This document shows positions 1 to 12,037 of a stretch of DNA of 64,000 bases, in pieces. The stretch is from Filosporella fistucella. Taxonomy: Eukaryota > Ascomycota > Leotiomycetes > Helotiales. How positions within the stretch are numbered: the first letter of the stretch is position 1; each line of letters opens with the position of its first letter. The notes below the pieces were generated by a model. That model was not told the DNA's origin. It worked only from the letters and a program-made list of their open reading frames with translations, and made no database searches. The stretch lies in the NCBI GenBank assembly GCA_030077755.1, contig JAQJZZ010000014.1, forward strand, positions 1,922,001-1,986,000. Direction: 5' to 3'. A program made the translations under genes and the position numbers.

Positions 1-544
1 CGAGGGACCAGATGGACTTTCCATGGCGAAACGACGAATAAGTTCTGCAGATTGAGTTTCCAAAGAGTTCATTTTCTCTCTCTTTCCTCTAATACAGGTG
101 CGTCTAATTTAGCCTTGCAGTCACACAACCTACGACTGCACGCTGGAAGATTCACCTCACGTTGAGCGAGGCAGTGAGGGCAGCGGGCGTTGATGATCAC
201 TGGCCGTCGAAATTTCTCGTTCTCACGCGAGCAATGTCTACCCCTTGGTACATATGGGCGGCCAAGTGCCTATGATAGTCGCATGCCTGGACCAGTCCAT
301 CAGAACCATTGTGAAAGCACACCGGGTGCTCAATCATAACGTACTTACTCCAAGTCCAGCGACACGTTTTGATCTCGATATGTTGAAACTGTGTTAGAAG
401 CCACTAAAAGAAGGTACTTGTCTTTGATGTGATGACCAAACCTTGTCAGTAGGTTGAAAGTCTTGTGTGTAACCTCTGAGCAAGTAAGCAGGTTTCTCTT
501 TATGAAGAAGTTCTGGTGTTGCGTTACAGGAAGACGATTGATGG

Positions 545-595
<51 letters not shown>

Positions 596-967
596 GGAAC
601 AACTCTTCTCGCAGGAAACTGGAAGGTTTTATACTTTTTGTTTCTCTAAGTGATTCACAACTCTTCATGGCAGTGTTGCGAAGTTGGGATAATGTCGTGA
701 ATCACGGAGAGATTATTTGAATGTCATCAAAATGATTCTAGGTTATCAGATCAGATCAAGAATTGAATTGTGCAGGAGACTTTTCAACTTGAGTTAAGGC
801 TCGGAACGGTGTTTATGTATCCGATTCCAACATAGCTTATTTGCTGATTTAAGAGCCCCGACGCCCAAAGTCAATGAAACTCATATGAACAAATTATTGA
901 GTCTGAAACAGAAAGGCTTACTGCATTAGCTTCAGACTCCACAACACAACCCCCCGACTTCATCCAT
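1..967. other. Intergenic, no supported gene
   Basis: Nothing in the first 967 bases reads as a convincing gene on either strand. Apparent open frames near 345-720 are produced by a trinucleotide microsatellite, which reads as poly-Ile on one strand and poly-Met on the other. A gene running in from the left cannot be excluded. Confidence 0.5.
545..595. repeat. (GAT)n / (ATC)n trinucleotide microsatellite
   Basis: About 17 nearly perfect units of a GAT/ATG trinucleotide lie here in noncoding DNA. It is an ordinary simple-sequence repeat, likely to vary in length between strains. Confidence 0.95.
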
Positions 968-2494
968 TCACCACATGTTCCTCTGCTCATGGCCACATTT
1001 TTTACATTTATATCTACCCATACGACTGGTTTTTCTGCCGCAGTCCAAGCAATGGTAGCCTCCAAGCCCGAATAGCCCTTTCCTTTGAACTTTGGGGAGT
1101 TTCTTCGGGGCAGGCACCGTTTGCAGATACAACTTTTCTGCTTCTAAACGGGCTATTTTGGCGCGGTTTTGTTCCAAGGCAGCACTTAGATTTCTCGCAA
1201 GGTCTCTATCACCTGCCCAATGTCAGTCTTTCCAATCCACTACCAGTTTTACATGGCCTAGTAGATCTGTGAAATTGATTGAACAGGTGAATCTCACGAG
1301 CTAGTTGAGCAGTCTTTAGCTCCTTCACAGAATCTTCGTGTTCGGATCTGAGTCTTTGCTCCAGTTTCTTGAGTTCACCCATGATCTCCGAACCGGCTGT
1401 AGTCTGGATGAGGCTAGATCCGCTATGAAGCTCTTCCTGAAGCTGGGTCGGTCTGGGCCTTTTCTTCATCAAGGACTTCACCAGATCGAGAGCCTTGTTG
1501 CCGGATTTGTACTCTACCCGAGCAACAGAAGAGCCCTTTGAAATCATGTTATACCAGAATTTTTCCTTTAGCTCGGCTTCACGACGTTCTCCTTCCTTGT
1601 CTGTCACCTTGTCCCACATTGTCGTTGCGAGAGCGACATTTTTTAGAGTCTTTGTTCCACATAACTTCTGCATCATTATGAGATTCTTGAGACTTGGTCC
1701 ATCCATACGAACGTCAATGATACGGTGAAGGTATATGATTCCAGAAAGTAGCTGCCCGTCTTCATAATTATCTTGCATCCACGTAGCGATCCGTGCCAAA
1801 ATCTCACTATCGCTGAAGTTGGTATCACTGAATCCTGGAGTGTCAACAAGTACTACGTTGACATTGTCGATGACACATGGTACCGCGAGGACATCTTCCG
1901 TACCTGTATCAACGCATCAGCTTTACCCATTACTGCTTGGTGAACAAAGCCTCACATGATTCAAGTCCATGCCCAACTTCAATATCCGCTCCAGTAACGG
2001 CTTTGATGAAGGATGATTTACCCGTGCCAGTTTGACCAAACACGGCAATTACAATGGGTGGCATGCCTGGTATGTGACTATCACTGTGAGTATGTACTAT
2101 TCACACGTTGAGGATAGTCGTACTTTGTCTGCGTTTGATGGACGCCCGGCATAGTCTGGTCAATTTGCTCTTCAGGAAGATACTGATCATCAAAAGGAGA
2201 GTCTAGAGATGTTATGAAACCCTCACTGGTGGAGCGAGCAGCTGGTTCAGTATCCAGAAAGAGCTCAGGGTTTTTATTAACAGATGAATTTGGTTGAGGT
2301 GTGATGGACTGATATCCACTTGCTAGAGGATGCCCTCCGACGGCAAGTTCGCTGAGGTCCTTGTTCAAAGAAGTAGCTTCCATTTCAAAATGAGGCTCTT
2401 GGGCAGGAGAATCTTCATCCTGGTCATCGTTGACTGGGGGAAAGTCATCCCACGCTGGGTCCCACGAGCATGGCATAGCACATTCGCTAGACAT
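968..2494 (-). CDS. P-loop GTPase with coiled coil and C-terminal zinc ribbon
   Basis: Joined exons 2494..2124, 2083..1956, 1903..1298 and 1212..968 give about 449 aa. An acidic, disordered N-terminus of about 125 residues precedes the Walker A motif GQTGTGKS (about 140-147) and the G3 motif DTPG (about 187-190). The stretch GHGLESCTEDV between them is typical of fungal AIG1/dynamin-like G proteins and is only produced when the 52-nt intron 1904..1955 is removed. After the G domain come a Lys/Glu-rich coiled coil and four cysteines in two CxxC pairs (about 423, 426, 438, 441), which look like a zinc ribbon. The first intron (40 nt) is short, so that join is the least certain. The ATG at 2494 is the first in frame. 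Binding and hydrolysis of GTP follow from the family; the cellular role is unknown. Confidence 0.78.
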
Positions 2495-2866
2495 TATTGA
2501 CAAAAACCTCAGAAGAACGACGAATTTCACCAATGTCAGTACGCTTGAAATATAACCTGTTGCGTTCCAAAAAAGAACTGCATCGAGGCGATAGTAATGT
2601 GGGCTGAGTATGCACGCAACCTTACTCGGTGTTGCTGCATGATAGACCCCATTCAGCTATGTGCATGTTGGTAAGGCGGTTCATCCAATAAAGAAAAGAA
2701 GACAGAATTGGGGTGGACAGTGGCATGACCAATACGGAGATTGATAAAATGTCCATATACTATTGGTTTCTGAAACTCTGAGGCTTTTGAAAGATCTAGA
2801 TTACTACGTAAAAGAATGGGTGCATTGCCTCGACTGCCTGAAGAAGAGGCTTTTGAGACTGCGATG
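2495..2866. other. Intergenic between GTPase and transcription factor
   Basis: This holds the upstream region of the GTPase gene and the 3' flank of the Zn2Cys6 gene. An 82-codon open frame at 2653..2901 overlaps the end of the factor and looks like a chance frame. I see no other structure. Confidence 0.5.
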
Positions 2867-5247
2867 TTAGTTCGACTGCATCCCGTTCCAGGAATTCCCA
2901 TCAGATGCCATTGGAGTTTGGACTGGCATCTGCATCAAGTCGTTCCATATCGGCCATGAATTTTGGGCATTATTATCAACGGGTATGATTCCTGCCATTA
3001 TACCCTGACCATAAGCTTGGAATCCCACACCCATACCCATGTTTGGGCTCATATTCATTCCTAGTCCCATTCCCATATCATTCTGATCCCACTGGAAACC
3101 ATCCATAAATTGTGTATCGAAAACAGTATCCACGTTGTCTATAGGTGGAGTGACGGGCTCTGATGCAGTCCTGGCCGCCTTTTTAGCAGCAATCGTCTCC
3201 TGAACTGCAATGATAAATGGTGGACTCGGGAGTCCTGGTTGTTCCTTCTGCTTTGCCTCCCAAGCTTTAAGCATAAGGTTGCACAGCGCCAAATGCATCG
3301 CACTGTTCTTATGATGAAGCTTGTGTACTTCACTTTTCTCCCACATTTGGCCCCTGAGAATACAGCTTTCCTCAACTACAGCCCAGCCACGGTCTGAGAA
3401 TTCGCCGCTTGTTCGAGTGCGTAGAGCAATGAGAAGATATACGTGAGCTGGAAATGGAAAGTTGGAAAGAATGTGCCAGAGGAAGCGGGAAACTGATTTG
3501 GCTTTGATAAGCCTGTTGTGATTTTCGAGCAGTTTTACGCTTAGCATGAACAATTTGTCTTTCTCATCAGTAGAGAGACCTTTCGAAGAGATCAGATGTG
3601 GGTGACGCGACATGACCATCAGCTTCAGGACACCTGAGCGAGCCATGACAGAAGACAGCAAATGAAGTGGAATTGAGGGATCGCAATACTGAATGTATCT
3701 GCTTTCAAGACGCTTCGACAGTTCTTCAATGAGCTTGTCCTTAGAGTCAAGAGAGTCTCCGACTTCTTTCAGTTCTTGAAGTGTATTGGCGACCTCGCAA
3801 GCCTGGAGAACAAATATCATCTCCGATATTCTACCTGGATTTTCAGATGGCGGCTCCTTCATGCCTGGAAATAGGTCGCTATCATTGACATTTGAAGGTA
3901 GCTTGGTGGTCCAGACATGAGTGAGTATTGTAGTGCCAGCTCCTGAAAGTGCCGCCACCCGAAAATCTAATAGAATTATCTGCCACCAAAGTCGCCGGCG
4001 CATTTCCACGTCAAATGGCGGAACGCCGTAGCTTGTACCGTCGTAATGGAGGCCCATCCTCTGAGCTATTCGGACAGCGATCCCAGTCAGACAGAAGAGG
4101 GAACGAGGATCCATGGAAAAATTGAGACAAGAGTACTATGGTTTTGTCAGCATTCTGAAGCGAAGGATCCAGTCTCAACATACCAAATACAGAACAAAAG
4201 CTTGTAGGAGTGTTATGTCAGAACTCCGAAGCAGCCCAGCTCGATGAAGGGCCAGGCGTGCAGCAGCTTGGTATCTTGTCCTCATATTTACTTTCGTTTC
4301 GCCAAAGATATCAAGTGCATCGGATTCACTAAGTGACATGGTTGCAGTGGAATAGATGCCAAACATCAATGCTTCCACATCTTTCGGTACATTTTCCAAA
4401 TCGCCGACAGCATCAAGAAATTGCTGCTGGACCGTAGGAGCATGAAAAATCTTCATCAACGGATTGACATTATCGATGAAAGTTTGCCAAAGTCGGAATG
4501 CCTGCACAGCACTGGGGTGGTAGTCACGGGTGGTGTCTGAGGCAGGACTGGGAAAGAGAAAATCCCCGCCAGTCTCAAGTAGGGAGTCGTACGTTTTAGT
4601 GATCGGTGTCTCATACATTTCATCCTCGGAAGAGCCTTGAAGTAGGTCTTCGGCATCTTGGAACTTCAAATTGTTAGTGATAGTTCAATAATGATGGCAT
4701 ATATATGTAAGAAGCATATTCCGACTTGCCTCTTGAGGAGCACCAGCCCACATATCACTGTATATGTCAGTACTGTGTATATCCCAAAGATAGACGGCGA
4801 TATCGCTTACCATTTGACTTTCTTAAGGGACCTCCTGATGGATAGTGATCTCATTGGGTGTGGGAGGCTCTCCGCTGTCACCGGGGAGGTTGTGATGTTT
4901 GAACCGGTAGAAGCATTTCTTTCGGAGGGAAGAGGGGCAGAAGTTGTCCCTTCGGCATTAATCGCATCTATATCAGCCCCGTAACGTCTGAGGTGATCTT
5001 CATATCTTTTTAAACGGGCAAGCAATTCAGCCTCGGGAAATCGTTTCTTCCGTCTCTTCGGAGGTAGAGTAGTTGGCGAGACGCATTCGACGCGTGCTTT
5101 AGTACAGTTTGCGCAAGGCACAGCACGGTCGCACTTGACCTTTCGTTGTTGACATAGAATACATGGGTGTTTGCGCTTCGGATAGGATGCATCTGGAGAC
5201 GCTGGTGCGGTGGAAGTGATAGTTTGATCCGATCCATTGGACGCCAT
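2867..5247 (-). CDS. Zn(II)2Cys6 fungal transcription factor
   Basis: Four exons (5247..4811, 4757..4730, 4663..4184, 4135..2867) encode about 737 aa. The N-terminus carries a canonical binuclear zinc cluster, C-X2-C-X6-C-X5-C-X2-C-X6-C, with cysteines at 29, 32, 39, 45, 48 and 55, followed by a basic linker and a short helical segment suited to dimerisation. The middle contains the fungal-specific transcription factor domain, recognisable by GLHYDG and MRRRLWWQ. The C-terminus is Met/Gly/Asn-rich and may activate transcription. Exon 2 is only 28 nt, and the intron after it (4664..4729) starts with GC in the context GAG|GCAAGT, a textbook GC-AG donor; both are required to keep the frame. It is a nuclear DNA-binding regulator by family; target genes cannot be read from the sequence. 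Confidence 0.9.
4664..4729 (-). other. GC-AG intron in the Zn2Cys6 gene
   Basis: On the minus strand this 66-nt intron begins GCAAGT after GAG and ends GAAG, with a CACTAAC branch site about 10 nt before the end. Removing it joins the 28-nt exon 2 to exon 3 in phase 0. No GT donor nearby gives an open frame. Confidence 0.75.
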
Positions 5248-6439
5248 TGTGGAGACAATATCTTGAGATAGGATTGCCTGGAACTGGCCCAGATGTCAAG
5301 GAGTTGCCAAGACTAGGCGGAAAATTATTCGAGAAGGGTCAAATGCTAAATTACAAAGTTCACTACGCAGTGAAACCAATGATTTACAAAATAGTCAAAA
5401 TCGCAATCGTAGGGTGTGAGAGTCTACGGACTTCAACAATCACGACACCAACTTATAGTCGTGCTTCAAAATATAAACAACAAGATCTAACAGAGCAGTC
5501 AAGGACTCTTAGGAAATATTAATGAGTGATGAGGTAAAGTTGCTGAAGGCAGCCATGCACTGTGCATGATGAAGGAATCATCTCGGAATCATAGAATATT
5601 CCGAAATCGCGATTTGGTACTAACCACAGCTACTCTCTGATACCTCAAACTTGTGGATATTGTATTTTTAATGACCCAATTTTGAAAATATGAGTGTCAG
5701 AAATTGGGCACTGTCCATAATTGACCCGATCTTCGGCAAATAGAAACTTCCGAAGCACTTTTCCAGCAAATGCGAATGGTACAATTGGACGAATGAGAAA
5801 AATTCAATCACTATAAAGGAACTATATTAGCCCGCTCATGCTGTTGCTTATGGATTTCCCCAGATGTTAATAGATACGAAAGAAGAGGAACTCGAGGGAG
5901 GAGGAGGGATTAATAAAGGGGCAGACGACACGGCTGGCGTACAACAAGAATTCCGAAAAAGCTTCTCGTTGACTATCGCAACTCTTTGGAAACAAATGCT
6001 GATATTAAAGTTCTCCAAAGGGTCTGCCAATGGCACTTTTCCTATCAATCAATCTTAAGCAATGCGGCTCTATTGAGAAGCTCTCCACACGTGACTCTGA
6101 GGACTCGTGGCTCTGAAGAGTCGCCGAGAAATCCGAGCAATTTGATTGGGACCACATTTGCTTGTCGCCGCGTACTCCGTACCTTGCGACGCAGTCAAGT
6201 TCATGCAAGACATTTCAAGTCTTTGACAAGCTCGACAAGCAAACCGCCTCCTGAACGGTTATGATTGGCAAATCTTCATCTTGAGCCTCAACTAATTCAT
6301 CACATCTCGAAGACTTTACTGTTCTCTCGAGTGTCTGTTCGCCACGCTCTTCCCCCACCTCCAGCTGGGATTTACCCCCGTTTCCCGAAACATCGTTCGA
6401 GTTGCGCCCAAGCATCCCAGGGGATTGAAATCACAAAAC
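5248..6439. promoter_or_regulatory. Divergent intergenic region
   Basis: About 1.2 kb separate the starts of the Zn2Cys6 factor (-) and the YTP1-like gene (+), so both promoters must lie here. A CACGTG E-box lies at 6088..6093. Short open frames on both strands show no protein-like composition. Confidence 0.45.
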
Positions 6440-7991
6440 ATGGGCAGCTTCAGGATTCTCACGCCATCTCTGGCTGTGTCTGCTGTATTATTACTCTCTG
6501 CAAGAGGCGTACAAGCACACGGTCACGATATGTCTAAAATTCAAGAGGGAGAGTTCGTTAGTCCGGAGCCTATGGTACGGGATTCGATTTTGGCAAAGAA
6601 TAACAGCTGATGATGGCAGGACTCCATACTATGGATTCATATCCTATTGATGATGCTGGCCTTTGGCATTATATTTCCCACCGGAATGGTTCTTGGAGTA
6701 GGACTTCCTACTCGCTCTGCGTGGAGCAATACTGACTGCGTATAACAGATAGTCCGGAATCGATGGCACGTACCTACACAGGTCGCGGGAACCGTTATTG
6801 CAGTCGTGGCATACTTTTTGGGTCATTTACACAAGGGGAGGGTCTTTTCAAAGAATGTTCACGCATCATTCTCCAATTGGTTGATGTTGATGCTGGTAGT
6901 TCAAATTGTCTTCGGAATCTACCTCAAATTTCACATCACGAAAGGATTTCATGGCAAGATTCGAAAGGTGGCCGTTGTAGGACATGGAATAGTTGGCAAA
7001 TTGATGCCGGTCGTCGCTTGGGTGCAAATGCTCTTCGGTGGCATCACGGCTTTGGGATTTTGTCGCGATGATCATTTGGGACAATGTCTAGCACACTTCA
7101 TTATGGGAAGCGCTTTTATCGGATACGGAATCCTCCTGACGCTCATGATGCTTGTTGGACAAGTTTGGTTGAAGAGAACCGGACGCTCCCAGGAATTCTT
7201 CGACTCATCTATGATCGCTATATGGGGTTGTGTCAATACCTTCACTGAACACAGATGGGGAGGTGCTTGGGTTGCAAACGATATTCAACATACCACAATG
7301 GGTGTCATTTGGTGGTGTGCGGGTCTCACAGGTGTCTGGCTCAGCAGAAAGAGAGACGGTTCACCCAAGAGGAATTTCGTTCCAGGATTCGTCATTGCAA
7401 TTACAGGATGGGCCATGTCCGGTCATCCTCAGCATCTACCACTCAGTACCATGGTTCACACCGTTTTTGGATACACATTGATGGGCGCTGGAATCACTAG
7501 AATCATTGAGGTTGCATTTGTCCTCCGGGATGCAAATACCTTTTCTGATGATGGAGACGCTAACAGTTTCCAATATATACCACCATTCGTAAGTATATCT
7601 GCCTTCCTCTCTAGACTTTGCTAATTCCATACAGTTACTTTATGCCTCCGGGTTCCTGTTCATGGGCGCTACTGAGGAGCAAATGAAGCTAATTTCCGAC
7701 GCTGGCATTACACATGTTTCTTATGTACTGGTACTTTACAGCTTCGCCTTCTTAATCTTTCTCCTCACGAACATGCTTCTCCACCTTTACGCAGTCAACT
7801 CCAGTCCGCCAGTACCACCGAAGGACAGCGAGCCTGTACCAAGATTGCCACGCATGAGCGGTCATCGTCCAACAGACTCGAGGCAAATTAGAGATGCAGA
7901 GGAGTTTGAGTTGGAGGGTTTGATGAGTGATGATGAACAACCGGAGAGTCCAAGTACACTGGGGAAGAACAATGAGGCGAGAGTCGAGTAG
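6440..7991 (+). CDS. YTP1-like polytopic membrane protein
   Basis: Exons 6440..6574, 6620..6697, 6749..7588 and 7635..7991 give about 469 aa. The product opens with a signal peptide (ending near VQA), then HGHD and a short lumenal segment. About nine or ten hydrophobic helices follow, with polar residues such as His, Glu and Asp between or inside them, and an acidic, hydrophilic cytosolic tail of about 75 residues closes the protein. This layout, with the split N-terminal (DUF2427-type) and main YTP1-type regions, matches the fungal YTP1 family. The function of that family is not well established; some members resemble cytochrome b561-like or respiratory membrane proteins. The ATG at 6440 is the first in frame and directly starts the signal peptide. 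Confidence 0.82.
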
Positions 7992-8223
7992 GATGCTTTG
8001 ACAGGCACGTTTTTGGAGAGTTTGGGTTTTCATGGATCAGGAGGAAGTTTCTGCATGGCAAGGCGTTTGATTAGGGTAGGCACATAGAAAGTTGACACCG
8101 ATAATTTACATATCTAGATTTATCATGAAAACCAACCATGCTAGTGTTCACAAATTTCATTTTGTGGATGCAAATTTGTACCATACATTCTCCCCGAGAC
8201 CCCCATCTTCATCTCGTTCTAAC

Positions 8224-8619
8224 TCATCGAGCCTCTATCCACCACCCCATCCATGCCCCTATAGCCAAACTCAAAAACGGCCAAGACTGGGGGAAAGTCT
8301 CCACATCCCCAAACTCAGGGTCGAGCGCTTTGCTCCCTGGGTATAAAATAGCACTCAACCCAGTGACCCAGTACAAGCTCCCCAGCATAGCCGCACTGAA
8401 TAATGAATCTCTCTGGGCAGCTAAAGTTGGACGCGGCCGATGTGTGAAATATAAAGTCAGTAGACCGAGACCAAGACCCATAGACATGGTTTGTCCATTG
8501 TGAAAACGGGCGTGTGGTGGCCAATTGGGATTTAGGACGTGGGTGTGGTTGAAATCGAAGAGGAAGGGACCAAGTATCTGGGAGATGGCTGAGAGGGAGA
8601 GGAGGGATTTGCCGAGCAT
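8224..8619 (-). CDS. Small four-helix membrane protein (DUF6640-like)
   Basis: A single exon of 131 aa starts at the ATG at 8619. Four hydrophobic segments are visible (about 3-20, 48-60, 75-95, 110-128). The loop after the first carries a conserved-looking NPNWPPHARFHNGQT stretch that I associate with small fungal membrane proteins of the DUF6640 type. It probably sits in an intracellular membrane. There is no catalytic motif and no functional prediction. It is convergent with the YTP1-like gene and about 600 bp from the divergent oxidoreductase. Confidence 0.65.
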   Translation of the reverse strand: MLGKSLLSLSAISQILGPFLFDFNHTHVLNPNWPPHARFHNGQTMSMGLGLGLLTLYFTHRPRPTLAAQRDSLFSAAMLGSLYWVTGLSAILYPGSKALDPEFGDVETFPQSWPFLSLAIGAWMGWWIEAR

Positions 8620-9218
8620 TCTGATGGGAATTAAAAATTAGATAGATTCAGTTAGGATGGGATTGGATGGAATTGGAAGGGGAAATATTGAAGACTTTGA
8701 TGAGAGACATTGGATGTATGAAGGCAGAGGTTGGGGTGGTACAATATGTCAGGTACTAACAGCACCCCGCCATCTGGAATATAGGGAGCTCGGGGAGTTA
8801 CTTCTCGCAAAGAAGATCGAAGGACATCCGACCGGAGGTCAATTAGTCTAAAGATTCTTCATCGGATGTCCTTGTGCTTTGTCTTTTCGCATCAAGCATC
8901 ACGCATCGAGTATAAAGCTGATTCGTCGCTTTCTTGCGAACAGACCATGGTAAAGGCAAGTTAGTTATCAAAGTCTTCGGAACGGAGTGCAAGATATCAA
9001 ATGTCCGTGACAAATACGCCACTTTGGATGTCTCATACGCTACCGAGGAATGGCACCTGGTGTTCTGGAACCAACAGTGATGGCAGGGCAGAAATAATTC
9101 AAGAGGAGATAGCCACGCCCTAGTTAGCTGCTGCTCTTTTTTGTGTTGATATATCCGTGACATCCTTCATATCTACACTCAATTGACCTCTCAGTATTTC
9201 AATTCAGTAGTCGCAATA
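8620..9218. promoter_or_regulatory. Divergent intergenic region
   Basis: About 600 bp lie between the starts of the small membrane protein (-) and the FAD oxidoreductase (+). A purine-rich stretch occupies 8650..8700. No defined site stands out. Confidence 0.4.
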
Positions 9219-10376
9219 ATGTCAACCCACGAAATCGTCATTCTCGGCGGCCACCACGCAGGCCTCAATCTCGCCCACTATCTCCTCCGCCACATTATCC
9301 CCAAGCTCTCTACCCTCACACCCACCGTCACATACCACCTCACAATCGTGACACCCAACACGAGTTTCTTCTGGAACGTCGCCGCGCCACGCTTCCTCGT
9401 CAGCGAGACCCTCATCCCAGAAAGCGCCATCTTTCTCGATATTCCCAGCGCGTTCGCAGCTTACGATGCCAAGCTCTTCTCCTTCGTGCACGGCAAGGCT
9501 AGTGGGCTGGACGCCGAGAAGAAACTCGTGACTGTTACGACGAATAGTAAAGGCACGGTGGAGATAGGATATCAGACTTTGGTCATCGCTACGGGATCAA
9601 CATATAAAGAGGATGTCTGGCAGATTAATCAGAGCGAGGAAGTGACGAAAGCTGCGTTTGGAAGGATAAGAGAGTCCCTGAAGAACGCGAAGAGTGTCTT
9701 GATCGCTGGGGGTGGAACAGTAGGTGTTGAGACGGCTGGAGAGATCGGAACCCAATTCCCTGGCGCCGAAACGACTATTCTTTCTGGAACAACCAGATTG
9801 TTACCAGCGCTTGTGGCAGCTAATAGCGCCGCCGCGGAATCGAGATTGAGAGCTCTAGGCGTCACGACTGTGCATGGTGTCAAAGTCACGTCGAGCAGGA
9901 AAGAGGGAGGTACTACTACGGTGGTATTAAGCGACGGTACGGAGCGAAAAGTAGATGTCTTCATCGACGCTACAGGCAGGAAACCTAATACCGATTTCCT
10001 ACCTAAATCCTGGCTCGATTCTACAGACAGAGTAGTCGTCGACGATAAGACGATGAGAGCTCCTATCCCGGGCGTGTATGCCCTAGGCGACGTAGCGAGT
10101 TTCAGTGATGGAAGCATCATGGGGACAGGCAATTCTGTGGCTCCGACTGGAAGTAGCATTGGTATCGATATTGTGAAGAAAGAGGGTGTTTTCACGCAGA
10201 AGACGTATAGTGCGTTTAAGGATACGCAGTTTGTGCCTACGGGGCCAAGTGGCGGCGTTGGACAGGTTATGGGGTGGAGGGTGCCGAGTTTCATGGTTTG
10301 GTTGGTGAAGAGTAGAGGGTACTTTGTGAGTATGGCCAAGGGGGCTGTGGGTGGTGATAATGTGAAGAAGGCGTAG
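9219..10376 (+). CDS. AIF/AMID-like FAD-dependent oxidoreductase
   Basis: A single exon of 385 aa from the ATG at 9219. It has the two-dinucleotide-fold layout of pyridine nucleotide-disulphide oxidoreductases. The N-terminal FAD-binding loop reads VILGGHHAGLNLA (about 7-19); the usual GxGxxG is altered by two histidines, which is common in fungal AMID/AIF homologues. An ATG motif follows (VIATGS), then a second GGGTVGVETAGE loop for NAD(P)H at about 165-176, and the C-terminal FAD motif ALGDV near 288. There is no redox-active CxxC. A hydrophobic C-terminus (about 355-375) may associate with membranes, as in AMID/FSP1-type proteins. The likely role is NAD(P)H-dependent reduction of a quinone or similar acceptor; the exact acceptor is unknown. 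Confidence 0.85.
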   Translation: MSTHEIVILGGHHAGLNLAHYLLRHIIPKLSTLTPTVTYHLTIVTPNTSFFWNVAAPRFLVSETLIPESAIFLDIPSAFAAYDAKLFSFVHGKASGLDAEKKLVTVTTNSKGTVEIGYQTLVIATGSTYKEDVWQINQSEEVTKAAFGRIRESLKNAKSVLIAGGGTVGVETAGEIGTQFPGAETTILSGTTRLLPALVAANSAAAESRLRALGVTTVHGVKVTSSRKEGGTTTVVLSDGTERKVDVFIDATGRKPNTDFLPKSWLDSTDRVVVDDKTMRAPIPGVYALGDVASFSDGSIMGTGNSVAPTGSSIGIDIVKKEGVFTQKTYSAFKDTQFVPTGPSGGVGQVMGWRVPSFMVWLVKSRGYFVSMAKGAVGGDNVKKA

Positions 10377-12037
10377 GGTGGTGATGGTGGAGGTGGAGGT
10401 GTATGTGAGATGGGGGTTGAAAGCAGAAGTGAAATGAGCTTCATTGCGTGGTGTATGATCTATCGGAATAGAAGGATTTTGTGAAGCCACGAAGATTCGT
10501 GGCACGTGCTCATAGATCAATTAGGGTCCATTGGGCTCTAGCTGTGGGTTTCAATGATAGAGAAAAGTGTATCTTATCAAGCCGCTGCTTCTGATGTTCG
10601 TCTGTTGGTATATTGCATCTGCATGACTTACCAGATCGACGACTACCTACGGTGAGGAGCCCAGATCACGGAATTCAAAGCCGACGAATAAGTAGCTGTT
10701 GTTAGAGCTTGTTATTCAAGGCCTAGCGATGTCCAAGCAGTTTATATCACCTGTACATGATCACAAGACAGCTAAATTTGTCATTAACAGCTCTGATAAT
10801 TAGCAAGAATATATAATATGGTCATTATACTCCGCCTTCATGGTCCAAATAACCGGTCAAATTGCCAAGAATCTTAATTCCACCTGCAATTCAAAGTGCG
10901 GCAAAGCACATCCTACAAAATACAACAACTCTCACCATTTGGTCTCTCTGAAACAATAGCTGATATTCTATAATTTCAATCCCAGACTCGGTTCTCCATT
11001 GTTCATCTGATGCAGACAATCCTTCTCCATTCTTGGAACAGTGGCCTCCGAATTAAGGTGCGGCTTGCCAAGCGAGTCCAGGGACCCGTCACCGTCGCCA
11101 CCCATCCGGCCGGGATAAAGTAGAACTGCCATCTGCCGTCTAAAGTCTTGTTCAACCTTCCTCAACAAGAAACGAGCTGGAGCTTTCTGTTCTTCCATGA
11201 ATCTGTCATTTGTTCCCATCGCCCAGAGATGGAGAATAGGCAGTATGCACGAGAGATGGTATATGATGGATACTTTATGTAATGCAGAATTGACTGGGAC
11301 TTTGCTAAGGAGACGGTAGGACTGAAATGATGATGGGAGAGGCAAGGAAGGAAGGAAAAAGGAGTAGAAAGGGAGAGATGAACAATGCAACGACTGAATC
11401 GAATGTTACCTTGCCCTCCCTGGTCTCCGACAACGAGTGCCTATCACGTACTCTTATTTTCGTGATCCTCAAGCACCCGGACGTCGCCAGCCAATTGACA
11501 TGTGCTTTCTCGTGCTCTGCAGGTGGTCCTAGCCAAAGGATCGTCAGGTACACAGCCAATCAAAACCTTCCCCTTTTCTTACTCAGTACATTACAATACA
11601 GTACAGGCTCTTCTCCGCAATAAACAAAACGTTTATCTCAACCTTTATCTTCTTGGCATTATCGATCTTCGCCGAGGCCTTAAATTACCCAATCCGGCCA
11701 TGCCTGTCCAGCCTGTCATTTCGTCCCAAGCCCATCCACATCGAGAAGGTCCTATCCACTATCCATGGAAGTACTAACGAGGTAAGTAGGTACATTCGGA
11801 CGTACCGTAGAGACACAAATGGTCATGGGCCTAGCTCGCCTCGTTCTCGTTCGTTCCAACTTGCATAGTGAATATGAAAATTTGACTAATATAAGGTGAA
11901 GGAGGTACCTCGCACGTTGACCCTCCAGGCAAGGACTTTGCTACCTTTTCCTTCCTCTCCCTCTCACTCTTCCTCTTCCTCTCCCCATACCCAAGGAAAT
12001 CCTGCTGCAGACACTCGTCCGGTCAAGCATCACCAGC
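10377..12037. other. Intergenic, 1.7 kb, no supported gene
   Basis: No convincing gene is seen. A 140-codon frame on the minus strand (10968..11390) begins with TTG and lacks protein-like composition in its first third; its Met-initiated part from about residue 57 could be a small gene but is unsupported. A pyrimidine-rich block at 11940..11995 just upstream of the S41 gene resembles a fungal CT-rich core promoter. Confidence 0.4.

Noticed and set aside
345..720. Two overlapping frames of poly-Ile and poly-Met type
   Set aside because: They are translations of the GAT trinucleotide repeat and have no protein-like flanks.
10968..11390. 140-codon minus-strand frame
   Set aside because: It begins with TTG, is low-complexity at its start and shows no domain.
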